Source: Anisakis pegreffii (lineage: Eukaryota > Nematoda > Chromadorea > Rhabditida > Anisakidae). Taken from it: a stretch of DNA of 64,000 nt. Location: positions 62,001 to 126,000 of the forward strand of contig JAPYMA010000217.1 in the NCBI GenBank assembly GCA_035041965.1, in the 5' to 3' direction. The notes beneath the pieces are model-generated. The model did no database searches and was not told where the DNA came from. It saw only the letters and a program-made list of their open reading frames with translations. Shown one piece after another: positions 15,725-27,822 of the stretch. Positions within the stretch are counted from its first letter, which is position 1. Every line of letters begins with the position of its first letter. A program made the position numbers and the translations under genes.

Positions 15725-17852
15725 ATGAAAGTTGTCAATGAGATGCGTAAGTTTCTTTCCAATCAAACTGATTAATGCTGCATTTTCTTGATTAGGAATC
15801 TAGAGGTGCGTCATTTTTCCAACTTTTTCCGACGGCGCCTACTGAGCAGTCAAGAGGTGAATTATCTGAGGAATGCGATGTGTACGTAGATTATGTGCAC
15901 AATTGCGATATTTGTCATTTCTCTGATGTTTGATCACTAAACTGAAGGCTTTTGTCGATTTCTAAAACCTTCGCAATTTTTCTAATCCATCAGTTGATGA
16001 TCTCGATCGTTTGATTTGTCCAGTGGAGCACTGTTGACGGTGACTTAGTAGGGTTTTGTTGCTATACAACCACTCTTTTTCAGTTGGATACGCAATTATA
16101 GTGATCTTTTCTGTGCTGCATTTTATTCTGGTGCGAGTGTTGTATTGGTATGTTCCCGAACCGTATATGGATGAAATATTTCATGTGAACCAGACAAGAC
16201 GATATTGTGAGGGCGACTATAGGTATATAATTGACTCAGTTATTTCTTCATCATGTTTAAGTCAGCATTTAGGGTGTTTAGTGTGTTGTTCACAGTTGTT
16301 AAAAAATCTATAAAATAAACCAGTTTTTTTTTCAAGAACTACTGTTGAAAATGTCGTATCAGTCGCCTAATGAAAGTTACCGCTCTATGTCTGAGTCTTT
16401 CTCGTATAGCCCTAGTGATAGACCTCAGTTTGGAGTTCTCTTCGAATACGGTTGTGATGGATTTTACGAGAAGTACACTGTAGAGTTGATACAAGAAACG
16501 AGCAGTGTTCTTGTACAAGGGTCGTACATTGACTACGCATTGCAATTACAAATGCTTTATTGGAAGGTAACTCATGTTTATGCAACTGAATGGATATTGT
16601 ACATGTGATCGAAATGTCGTTTGGTAAGAGTGAGAACACGATCCGATTATAGTGCATCAGTAGTATTTCGTTTGATTTAGGATGATTGTTCATTGATTGT
16701 AGGTTAGGATGTGATCAAAGGGGACAAGCAAGTATCTGATCTTATTTTTATTGCAGTTGGAATGAAAAGATCACAACACCACCAGCATTATATGTATTAA
16801 CCATGCTGGGTGGATTGTGTGAGCGCGAACGTTATATCAATTCATTGTTATGGCCGGTCGGAGTTATTGGAGCGATACGTTTCAGACGTTTTTTCAGCGA
16901 TAAGTTGCTTGTCGCGTCATCGATTCTTGTCATGCATCTGTCAGTTCTTTATCAAACATCACTACTTTTCTACACAGATCTTTTCTCGTTAACACTCCTC
17001 TTGTGGGCCTTCTCATTCGAAAATATGTGCGCATCTTCCATCGCGTTTCTACTGGCCATATTAACACGTCAAACTAATATTGTTTGGGCAGCTAGCTTTG
17101 GCGTTTATCACTTATTGAAGCGATTAGATACACGCTCAGCAAAAACTATTTCAACATCTTTGTTACGATCCATAGTTGGTTTATTGCCGCTGCTCAGCGT
17201 GGGTGTTGGTTTTGTGGCGTTCTTCATACTGAACGATTTCAACATTGTGCTCGGGGATCATTCGGCTCATCGTCCTGTGGCACATTTCATGCAACTCTAC
17301 TACTTGATTACATTTATGTGCTTCTTTGCCGCACCTTATATATTCTTCTCGAATCACCTTTTGCAAGCCATTCGTGACGTTTTCTTGAACAAACCATCAC
17401 GTTATCTATTTTACTGCATATGCATAGCTTTATCTGTTCATACGTTTACTTATGAGCATGATTATCTGCTGGCTGATAATCGTCATTTTACGTTCTACAT
17501 TTGGCGTCGATGGTTTCGTCGACACGCACTTTGCAGATACCTTTTAATACCGATCTATCTAATTTGCGCCAAAACGATTGTTCACTCGATTGCGCATATT
17601 TCACGTTTATTGACTTTATTATTTGTCGTTTGTGTTGTTCTTGTTTTAGTGCCTGCTCATTTGTTAGAGCCGCGTTATTTTATTGTACCGTTCGTTTTAT
17701 GGAGACTTAGCGTTAGAGAGACGAGATTATGGGTTGTACTTATTGAGATTCTTTACCAACTGATCATCAACGCTTTGGTTTTGTATCTCTTTATCAGTAA
17801 GCCGTTCAAATGGCCCAGTGAACCAGATAATCAACAGCACTTCATGTGGTAG
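15725..17852 (+). CDS. algn-10: ALG10 alpha-1,2-glucosyltransferase of the ER
   Basis: ALG10 adds the third, terminal glucose to the dolichol-linked N-glycan precursor in the ER membrane. Exons 16084-16222 and 16757-17852 are firm. Together with a proposed 22-base first exon (15725-15746, MKVVNEM, donor GTAAGT) they give 418 residues in phase. Family hallmarks are EPYMDEIFHVNQTRRYCEG near residues 33-52, RQTNIVWA, the HDYLLADNRHFTFYIWRR block, and a C-terminus ending FKWPSEPDNQQHFMW, close to the human end. Most of the chain is hydrophobic, as expected for a multi-pass protein. The third exon is 1,096 bases and intron-free, unusual beside its neighbours. The short first exon is inferred because no ATG exists in frame upstream of YAIIV. 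It lies about 730 bases after ercc-1. Confidence 0.92.
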
Positions 17853-20029
17853 TGCGAACGATTTATATACGCTTCTTTTTAGGAATATTTTCGTTGATTT
17901 TTCAAATGCAAAATCTGTTTCTAATTTCTCATGTGTTAATACCATCGAGTCGCCATGACGCATCAATATTTTTGCGAAACTGTTACATGCTAAATGATCA
18001 TACTGAAAGTTACATGATCTTATGTTTCCCATGATTGAACAAGGTCACTGAGCGGTTTGGCTTTACCGCACATAAGCTAAATGTTGTTTAATAGATCGGT
18101 TTTTGAGACCACACAGTCTTACAATGAGGATTTTATTTTATTTATTAATACGTTGTATAGCTTCGATGACAAACTGGATTTATTCAGCAAGCTACTGCTC
18201 ATTTCCCTCAAAAGAAAGAATACTGAATCAGTGCCATATATTTATCAGCCAATGTCAAGTTAGATCTTTTTAATGCCAGCGTTTGCTTCGTGCCCTTATG
18301 CCTACTATTGCTTCAATTCATATATCCTTGTTCGACAACCACGAGTATGTTTTCAAGATTTCTTAATCCGTCTCCAAAACCTTACTATTGTGAATCCTTT
18401 TTGAAATGAGTGAAGACTATCTACGACTTTGTTAATTGTCAGTTTATATCCGGAAGGAGTGTGATTTTCATTATCTCTGTTTGGACAGTAAATGCATCGC
18501 ATGTCCCTGATACGGAGAACACAACCACCAGTGTGAAAAAATATTTTGTTTTATCTTCTTAGTAGAATCCGAATGGATAAAAACCCATTCGGATTTCTTT
18601 TAAAATATTCTGTCGAACACAACCATTCATAAATCAACATACTTAAATGGTATCCACCAATATTTTGAGCAAATAAATTATTTATGTGCACAAGGTTGGA
18701 CCGAACGAACTGTTTTTGATGATCGTAACGAATCGAACTCAGAAGGCAACAAGGACGAATAAACAAACAAAGAACGCTTCAGATGAGATTGAATTGCGAA
18801 AAGTTTAAGTAGATAGCAAACCAGGAAAACAAACATGTAAGCAGAGAGGTTGGTTATACATAGAAACATGAAGAACTGATCATTTTGAGAGTGCTGAACT
18901 CTAGAAAAATGCTTATTGAGATAAAATATTACTGAATACAGAATTGTGTCTGAGTCGACATGCATAGTCGTCTAGACATAATCATTATTTCAGGTCTGCT
19001 CTTAGTTATGATGCGATGATGATCATCACTGAATTGAATTTAAAATCACATTTTGTATGAGATAGATAAACAGGTATAAAATAAAACAGCTGATAATTAT
19101 CTTCGTTGGAACCGAACAGATGGTACCATAATATTTCGACGATACAATAATTTTGATTTTATATTCTGGAGTGATCGTGATCATTTGTTGATATTTGCGA
19201 TTTTTGATTTGGTCGTTGTCGAAAAACTAATTGTTTTCAGTTCAAAAAGTCGAGTTATTTGCGGTCGAAATAGCAAAAGACAAGTAATTATTCAATAATG
19301 CCAACATACTCGAAATGGTAAAGCGATAAACAAACGAATATATACGTTACAATAAGTCGTGAAGGGACATGAAAAATGAATGCAAAAAAATAATATTAGA
19401 ATGAAATCATCTGTAACCATCACGTCTCAGATGGCTCGGATTCAGGATTGAATGCTATCAAAACAGAGTGACGATTAAGTGCTCGAAAGCTTACATTGAT
19501 CAAACGATATCAAACGATCACTGATGAGATCGGAATCGATTCCTCTTGATTAACTAATCAATCAAGATGAACGCTTATTAACAGATGATGAAAACAGCAA
19601 ACATACAGATATTCAAGTTATTCTCTACGCGTATATTCGGAACAACCGATCAAAGAATAAAATGAGAACTTTAAAATCTTTTTCTCATTCTTATTTGACA
19701 GAAAAATATCATCTGAATCATCGGAGAGAATGTAAATATGGATTATTTTGTTCATGCGTAAGAACTTAAGCCGGTTCCTAGGGGGTTTGCGACTAGGAAT
19801 TTTCGAATAAATTGTTTAGAGGATATGAAAGCTGTCGTTTGTTTGACAAGACGGGAAATGGCAGGTAAAAATGAAAGTGATTTTGATAAACTATACATAG
19901 ATAGTAGGTTTCGTAAATGAGAGTAACTGACTTTGGTCATAACAAAATGATAGGAACATATTCGCCGAATAGCACTTACGAAGAAAACGGTCTGAAAACG
20001 CACAGGTAGAAACAAACGATATCGCATCG
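17853..20029. other. Convergent intergenic region, no gene seen
   Basis: Between the ALG10 and chondroitin synthase stop codons, short open frames on both strands have no recognisable content. The region should hold both 3' UTRs. A perfect 11-base-pair hairpin is at 18566-18595. Confidence 0.6.
18566..18595. repeat. Short inverted repeat (11-bp perfect stem)
   Basis: AATCCGAATGG at 18566-18576 is exactly complementary to CCATTCGGATT at 18585-18595, with an 8-base A-rich loop. It lies between two converging genes. It could be a structured 3' UTR element or a mobile-element remnant. Confidence 0.6.
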
Positions 20030-23000
20030 CTAAGAATATGTCGATATTTGGTCAACGAGAGAGTCAAGTGATGCGATGCTCGCTGCTTTTGAGCCGATGC
20101 ACATTGCATGTTGCGCATCAGGCATCGAATTTGAACATCGTATTGTATGATAGATGTGAACAAGACCGGGATCTGGTGCCCTTAATACCCGTAATGGTGA
20201 ACGAACACATTTCTCGAATAAATCAACATCCTCCATTCCCCAACCCTTCAACATTTTCATTATTAAACAATTTTCTTTAGAGCAGTACTTTTTAGCTAAT
20301 CCCACAGCTAGGCTGAGGATGAACACAGTCGAATTACCCACCTTCCGTTTCCTACTAAGCACAATATTGTGACTGCTTTGAATTCTGTTTAACAGTGACA
20401 CTTATAATATCTGGAATCATGCTTTTACATCGCCAAATGTAAAAGCATGCCTTTATGTGCAACTACAATAAATGATCATCCATAACTGGAGACAAACATC
20501 TCATACAAAATTCAGCCAAAAATGTTACACGCAAAGGCTGGATGTAGCATTCAAATATTTTAATACTGTAAAGAATGTCCACTAGGATTCAAAGTTTGTG
20601 GTTCTTTCAGCATATTTGCCCATTTGCAGATGGTTTTCACGCACTAGTGGAAAAATCACACAGTTTGAGAATATCTGTTTTAAAGCACATTTGCATGAAT
20701 GTTGAAAAAAAAATTCTGAAACTCACTTTGATTTAACTCTTCGTCAAAAAATGCGGAAAGTATCAAAGAAGATATAACTCGCCTTTATGTTGAGATTAAG
20801 CCCACCGACCAGATCAAGATCAGCACGATAAATTGATACTAAACCAAATCCAAAGTGACGAAAATATCCACGCCTACGTCCGTAATGGAACGCATCCGAT
20901 AGCAGACGATCATTGTCTGACCATGTTTCAGGAGAATATTCACTGAAGACGATTGGAAAGTAAACCTAAAATGTCGCAGTAATTACCTTTTGGATGTGTG
21001 GTTTTGCGCAACCAGAAATATTGTCGAATCGGATACTGTGCAATACCAACAAACAACCAAAAAGTTTACAACTTTCAGAACAGCCATTATGATAAACAAC
21101 CTCTAAGTGACACTGATAGCGACAACTCTATTTGTTAATTTTGATATTGATACTGCTTACAGTATGATTAGTACTTCTTCATCCTTAACAAATCGCTGTA
21201 ATAACTGCGTTTGACGTTCAAAATCCATGGCGTAATTAAGATTTTGTGTCGATTGAGGAAATGAAACAACAATGTACAACTAGTGTTTGGGCTTGTGCAA
21301 AAGTAAGCTTATGAAAAGAGGGAAATCACTGGCAACGATTATATTTCAGTAAACAGATGATAGATGTTGAACGAAACCAAGTAATGAAATGACTACCTGC
21401 GCTCCTCGGATTGTATTAAGACGAATTCGTTGCAATGTTTCACATGTGAATAACATATCAACGTCTGTAAAGAACATGAGCGCATCAGATGGCAATGAAG
21501 CTGCACCACGCGATAAGGCAACACCTCTGCTGAATGCTTGACGACCCATTTCGATCACCTGCAAGACATGATGATTCATCAATAGTTTTTATCCGTAAAT
21601 TAACCTCGGAGAGAATTATCTTCAACTTTTGACTTACTAAAAATAAAAATCTCCAACTTGCAAAATACTTCCTCTAAACTTATAATTTTAAAATCGTCAC
21701 CTGAATATCAATTTCATCATAAATTTCTTTGAGGGTTCGACGAATGGCCGCATCTTCTTCAGGAGTCGAGTCGAAAAGAACGACGATCAATGAAAATTGG
21801 TTCGTAAATGCACACACTCCACGCAAGTGATCAGTGAATCTAAAGGAATATGAGAAATAATTTCGGAACCGCTAATGCTTGGCACACTTTTCAGTGTCTA
21901 ACAAATTTAAGCGTAATCCTATCAAGCTAAAGAATATACTATCATTATGCAAAATACTATCTCAGTTTGCAACAATTCAATTCATCAAACGACAATCAGG
22001 TGGTGAGTGAATGCCAATGCATCAAGACAAAATAAATTATAGTAATTTATATCAAAACGGCGGGCGAAAAAAAACGGAATTTATTTTCGGATTCAATCCA
22101 GAAAAGAAAAGCAAACGTTTCATCGTGGTGCGATTGCATATCACAGTTTTTTACTTCAAAAAATCACCAGTCAAATAATGCCTTCATAAAAGTATGTAAA
22201 TGAATTCAAGTACAGTAGACCCTTCATGAGGCGTCGTATCGCATTAAGTTACAATTCATCGATACACTTTTGAATAATGTTTTGAAAATGATTACCGTTT
22301 GAACGTGTCCGCACGACCAGATAGTGGTAGAATCATGAAAATATGCGACTGCTCAGGTGGAAGAGAGACTTTGGACCAATCGAGTTGTTCAGTCGAATTG
22401 AGTTTTTTCTTTTGTATAATTTTGTTGATGCGTTTTCGAAGTGAATCCCTTAGATGCCCATCTGATACGGCTTCCAACGAACCAAATGTTTGTTGTACGT
22501 ATGCATGGCGTCTTACCGATAGCGTTGCTCTAAATTTTCACAAGCTTACCTCTGAGTGTACTGTCAATAGCTTAGTTGGCATGAAATGCTACAGAATAAC
22601 GAAGTGCAATAAAAAGGATGGCAATTAAATGAATAACGGAGCAATCGAAAAACCTATGCGGTGCTCTGAATTTTTTGAACCATAAGATCATATCAAGAAC
22701 ATAATCAACACCAAATCGCGGCTCAACACGCACATATCCATACTGGATATTCTGGAATTGCAGAACACGACCACGTTGTCGTGCATTCGAATTGAATTCA
22801 TCGAAAAGCTGCAATCACGACACGAATACAACAATGAATAAACCCATCGTTATGCATCGAAAGAACGACATTGTCAAACCCGTAACTGACAGAGACAATA
22901 TTACCAAAGGATCAACAGATAACGATTCATCAGCAAAAACACCCGAGGATATAAGCGAATAAAATGAGAAGTTCACTCACTTGAGTGATCACATCACTGA

Positions 23001-26000
23001 TTGCGGTACGTATGCTAAGATCAACTGTATGTCGCGGACAATTCACTTGATCGGCACAAAACAGAATACTGTTTGATGAAATAAAGTCCCAATGCCTTAA
23101 ATCATGCGTTGTATTCGCTATATGTCGATTGAGTGAAGGTGCATGCGAGAGTGGAAGATCAGCAATTAATGCGATACGTGTTGAACGGAGTTTAGCGAGT
23201 TGTAAGGAGCGATCATATGAATGCATTCGGCGCATTAATGTTGATTTTTTGATGGGATGAAGAGTAATGGCACGTCGCAGTTCAGTGATAGCACCTTCAT
23301 AAGCGTATGGCACTGTTTGATTATTGTGGAAGAGTGCTTGCATCTCGTAGTTCCATGTGCAAGCCACACCAACATGCTTACGAATACATCTGAACTTTTG
23401 CATATGCAACTATTAATCTGTTGAAATTTTTCTTCAATAAAATCGGTCTTATGCAAAATGATGGCTAAAGAAATCAGCTGCATGGGATTAACCACAGCTT
23501 ATAGTTATTTTCAAAAAACTGAGCACGATAAGATCAACAAACACAAAAAGCATGCGAATAAAACTGAATCGCCCGCTGCGTTATCAATGCGAATGAGAAA
23601 ATTGTGATTGTTCTAATATAATGTCGTGCAGAAACAGATTCTGACGTCCGGCTGAACGTTATGCCGGTACGATGTCCACGTCAAAAATACTGTTTATCTA
23701 GACGCTACCTGCCCAGCTCAACATCCTCATGTGTGGTCAACATCGCCATTAAGCACGACCGCAAATATGGTGCTACAACTCGAAGTGTTTCACGTGACAT
23801 CACAACACCAGGCCCACCCATACAATAGTTATCTTGTTGTCCCAGTGCCAACTGTCCATATTCAGCCGTGTTCCCCAGTCCAGCTTGACCCAACAGCTGA
23901 GCCTTGTCCGAATCAAGCGATCTAGAATTTAATTACGGGCATCTGAGACTGGTTAAATAATCATTTCATTGTTCGATGTTCATAGAAGTAATGATTAAAT
24001 GAAAGTCAGAATACTGCACTGTGCATTTTAAACACCCATTCTGACGACATTCAAGTGAAATTCATCAACAATGACGTTCATTCCCGAATTATTTGAAAAT
24101 AACAAATTTCAAAATTTGTTGATGCCCAATTCCTTTGCACCAGCAGGTACAGCATGGATTCAGTTTCGTCGATCCGAACTCAACAGTTCTCAGTATTCTT
24201 TCAAATAATCTGATTAATTTCCAAAATTTCTCCTTTCCTTTCCTTTCAAAAATTTCATTGCACGCTCCCCTCCACTGAATATAAGACCTCATCATTTACG
24301 TTTTGCCAATGTAAAAAAGAAATCAACGCAAAATGATACCGCAATAATTGTTCCAATTTCTCAACACGAACATACAAATCATCATCAGCACGCATAAACC
24401 AATCGAAATCATTCAACTGAAATACTCCTTCCAAAATGTCCAATAAAAACTTCCATGAAACACTGTATAATAAAATAAAGCAAATGCAACAGATCCATTG
24501 CGAATGTTTTATTTGTTTTAATTTCATTTGCAATTTGTCTGCGTGATGCTTAGTTAAATAAATCACAATCTATTCAGCTCACTTCAATCACAATAAGATG
24601 TTTAAGGCGACATACATGATTATCAGCTATCCACTTCATCATCGCAAACGACTTCTTCTGAGGTGGATAAACGTCATTAACACCCTTCAACTGCACTAAT
24701 GGCATGTCTTCGTGAATACTCGTCGTATCTTCAGCCACAAAGAACAATATCTGTGAAGAAAGCTTTGTTGAAGTCATTCACAAAGAAAAGAACAAGTTTT
24801 GATTCTGAAGACGATGCGATGAAATCTAATTTAGCTAAGCAGTAAATTTTGAGTGAATGAATTAGGAATAAACATTCCCAAACAACTGTGTTTCATAGGT
24901 GAATTATGGACTCCAGCATTGCTAATTTCGACGTTTATTGGGGGTTGTACCTAACTAACGTCTTCATCATTTTCTCGCACAATATTACTATGCATTCAAC
25001 AAAAAATCAAATGTGTTCAGAATTCTAGAGTTGAAATAATCGAGATTCGGTGTAAGTTCTGTATACATGCATTTTATGAATAACGCACAGCAACTTGTTT
25101 TGCCCATATCATCTATACTCACTGAACAATTACGGATAAGTTCATAGCGATTTACCGATCGCATCGTTTCGTAATCAATTGGTTGTTGCATTTAGTTCGT
25201 AATGCGAAAATTTTCAGTTCTTCAATTTACATTTAACAACAGTGCTGAAATCGGCTCAAGCAAGCGAAGTAAAAGGCTCCGTTAAAAATTGATTCATAAC
25301 GCTGAATAATCAAACATCCATCTACCTTGCCAGTAATATGTTGACCCCATGTTTTCCAAACATTGTATGCACGTGTATCAACGTATTTTGCGGCCGTCAT
25401 GACGCCAACTAACAATAAACGTGGTTCTTTTGCCTGCAGCATTTCATAAAGTTTTCTTTTTTTTCAACAAAAATTCGGTAGAATTAAAGAATCAAAAGAG
25501 AGTTCGTTGCACTTAGAAAAGATGCTCGAATGCACTTTGGGATGATGTGTTTGAATGCATTCTCGAATGGTGAATAGTGCTTGAATGCACTCTGGAATAG
25601 TGTTTTGCATTGATATGCCAGTATGTTGTTACCGCAACTGGCAATTTCAGGACAAAGCTCATTCAAAACGGAGATCGAACGCAGATACACTGATAAAATA
25701 TCGCACAAAATACGCTATGCATCACCATACAAAATTTTCATTGAATGATTGATATTTCTGTGGAGAGAATGTTTTTTTGGATGAAAAATAAGTGTAAAAA
25801 TTAAGTACGAATTTGGTTTGAAAGCTTCATTTATGAAGCTCATTGCAAGCAAATGATAATATTATGACTAAAATGCATTTAGTTCAGTTCGAACGCAAAA
25901 AGATAAGCGAATGATGTCAACAAGAAAAAAACAGAGGGATTTAGCGACGAACTTTAGCAACAATACCATCGCAGTAAGATGTATGAGGAACCCGTCGAAC

Positions 26001-26102
26001 AGTTGACAGCATGAGTGTGCCACTCATACCGAATACCATCCCAAAAAGGCATACCAGCGCTGATCTTGACATACGTAAACGACCCTTACGCCAGAACATC
26101 AT
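20030..26102 (-). CDS. sqv-5: Chondroitin synthase (SQV-5 / CHSY type)
   Basis: Twelve exons join in phase (26102-25953, 25433-25326, 24750-24616, 24416-24340, 23921-23709, 23389-22981, 22808-22654, 22529-22296, 21839-21701, 21558-21397, 20965-20783, 20245-20030), giving 726 residues, near the length I recall for C. elegans SQV-5. It builds the GlcA-GalNAc chondroitin backbone in the Golgi. Residues 1-10 are cytosolic and basic, followed by a signal anchor (about 13-33), so it is a type II membrane protein. The beta-1,3-glycosyltransferase half has RADDD at 140-144, [11 protein letters not shown] and EDVELGR. The CHGN half has FTDVD at about 570-574 and [10 protein letters not shown] at 656-665. 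The start at 26102 is the first ATG after a TTTTCAG acceptor. Intron 11 appears to use a GC donor. The C-terminus follows CHSY1 through MCIGSKA. Confidence 0.94.
20418..20449. repeat. Perfect 13-bp hairpin in chondroitin synthase intron 11
   Basis: CATGCTTTTACAT (20418-20430) and ATGTAAAAGCATG (20437-20449) are exact complements around a 6-base loop, CGCCAA. The element is in the intron between the last two coding exons. Confidence 0.75.
25520..25605. repeat. Degenerate tandem repeat in chondroitin synthase intron 1
   Basis: A GAATGCA core followed by CT-rich or TCTGGAAT-like sequence recurs three times (near 25528, 25553 and 25583), with GAATGGTGAATAGTG and GGAATAGTG variants between. Spacing is uneven, about 25-30 bases, so it is an eroded minisatellite at best. 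Confidence 0.45.
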
Positions 26103-26142
26103 TTTCTCATCAATACTAACACACAATTCCACGGACAATTAT

Positions 26143-26158
26143 TTCGTTGAGCTGAAAA
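26143..26158 (-). promoter_or_regulatory. Candidate spliced-leader acceptor of the chondroitin synthase gene
   Basis: On the minus strand TGTTTTCAG ends at 26152, 49 bases upstream of the ATG at 26102, with no matching upstream coding exon. Nematode trans-splice acceptors look like this. An ordinary 5' UTR intron is the alternative. Confidence 0.5.
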
Positions 26159-27028
26159 CAACAATTTGAATTTCTGATCAAAGGAGAAGAACCAAAATAA
26201 TAGAAAAAGACTGTGCTAATATCGCGAAAGTTGCAAAATTGATATATTGTCAAATATTGCGACTGTTTACAATTATCCGATAATCTTCATGTTATCGCTT
26301 CATCCCTTTCATGAATATTATTTCATGCTTTGTTCACACTCAAAACGTTTCGTGAATGACAATGCAACCGACAAAAAATCGCTCGTAAAGTTGATAAAAA
26401 GCTCACAATCAGTTTTCAATGAAACCTACGTGATCGTCTAATTTTAATTCTATAACGACGCATCACTTTTTTATGCATTTCTTTCCCACGTCAACATTAG
26501 CATTCGAAATCTATGCAACACCATCAATAAATCATTATGGAATCTTATGTAAAAATTTTGGAATTGAATGAAACAATTTTATGTTTAAAAAAACTTCTCA
26601 CTGAATGGTTAATATTGTCCATATCGTTACCATTTTTAATGTCATTATTGTACGGAAAGCTATGAGGAAAGAAAGAGAAAATTGTAATAGAGACGAGTTG
26701 AATAGGAAAAACGATAAATGATGTTCACTTGGTCTCATTGAAATCAGATAAAGTTAACGTGAGAACGGAAGACTGAAATCGTTCAAAATTAGTCATTAGT
26801 GCTAATCCCATTTGAATGTTATGTTCGTAAACATATATCGTATTGTACAAAACGTAGACACCTAGACGACCATGCAAACAAACGTGCAGCGATAGCAATG
26901 AACGACGTTTACGAGTGTATCTATTGAATCACTGAATTGCTAGTCCAGTGAAGATTTTAATTTGATCAGTGTTCGACAACTGATCACATGAATCGAATCG
27001 TTCGTTTGATTGTCATTATACTTTAGAG

Positions 27029-27236
27029 CAGCCATCGGCAACTAGGTTTCACCGCGGGCCAGAGTTTTTCCAAGCAACTGAATGGCGGGCCAAGGTACAC
27101 TACATATATATATATGTATATAATTTAAAAACTTCATTTCGTCTTTCACCCCTTTAGAATCAAATTCTCAAATTCGGCCAAAAAATATTGTCGGCGGGCC
27201 AGTTTTGGTCCGCGGGCCGGGAGTTGCCGACTCCAG
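27029..27236. mobile_element. hAT-type MITE, about 208 bp, with target-site duplication
   Basis: The left end CAGCCATCGGCAACT and the reverse complement of the right end CTGGAGTCGGCAACT match at 11 of 15 positions, including TCGGCAACT. Both ends continue into GCGGGCC-rich sequence unlike the AT-rich surroundings. Flanking 8-mers are CTTTAGAG (27021-27028) and TTCTAGAG (27237-27244), six of eight identical. The right copy fits the NTCTAGAN target preference of hAT transposases. There is no coding capacity, so it is non-autonomous. The CGGCCCGCGGGCC-like interior resembles common animal hAT elements. Confidence 0.75.
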
Positions 27237-27822
27237 TTCTAGAGGTTATTGAGTAAAGCGTAAACGATATTGTTCTATTATTACCAATGACCACTTACAC
27301 ATCCTCTGAAAGCAATTCCGTTTTAAACACAATGTCTCTGATAACAATTTTTTGGTGGATATGGAATCTACAGACTTGTACACTACTAGATTTCACTGAA
27401 ACGATAATCGTTGGCTCACAAAGTACAACTCACATATTACTCACTTTTGCTAAGCATTCGAAATTTACACATATTCGTTGCATATCAAGGTAAGCATATC
27501 GTTTGGTTAACACTCTAAGCTTTACTCACCTCAAATACAGCGGGCGGATTGTTGAAGAGACGCAAATCACATGAAAATTAGAGCGATCTCAAGGTAGGAA
27601 TATCAAAATGTTACTTCAGCACTGCTACAGAACGGCATTGTGATCATTCGTGACATCCTTTTGATAACCACATAGATTGATAAGAGCTGAAAATTATGTG
27701 AAGAGTCAGTCACTGATCCAATTTGTTTGATTTTATCAAACTCAGTAACGTCTATGAGCTTATAAAATGAGAAATGATAGATAAAGAAGTGTGATGATGG
27801 AAATTAAGAATTCGAAGGTAGT

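Noticed and set aside
16345..16608. An 87-codon plus-strand frame inside the ALG10 intron (MSYQSPNESYRSMSESFSYS...)
   Set aside because: The flanking ALG10 exons join perfectly in phase across it and human ALG10 has no matching insert. It is intronic, though an alternative transcript cannot be excluded.
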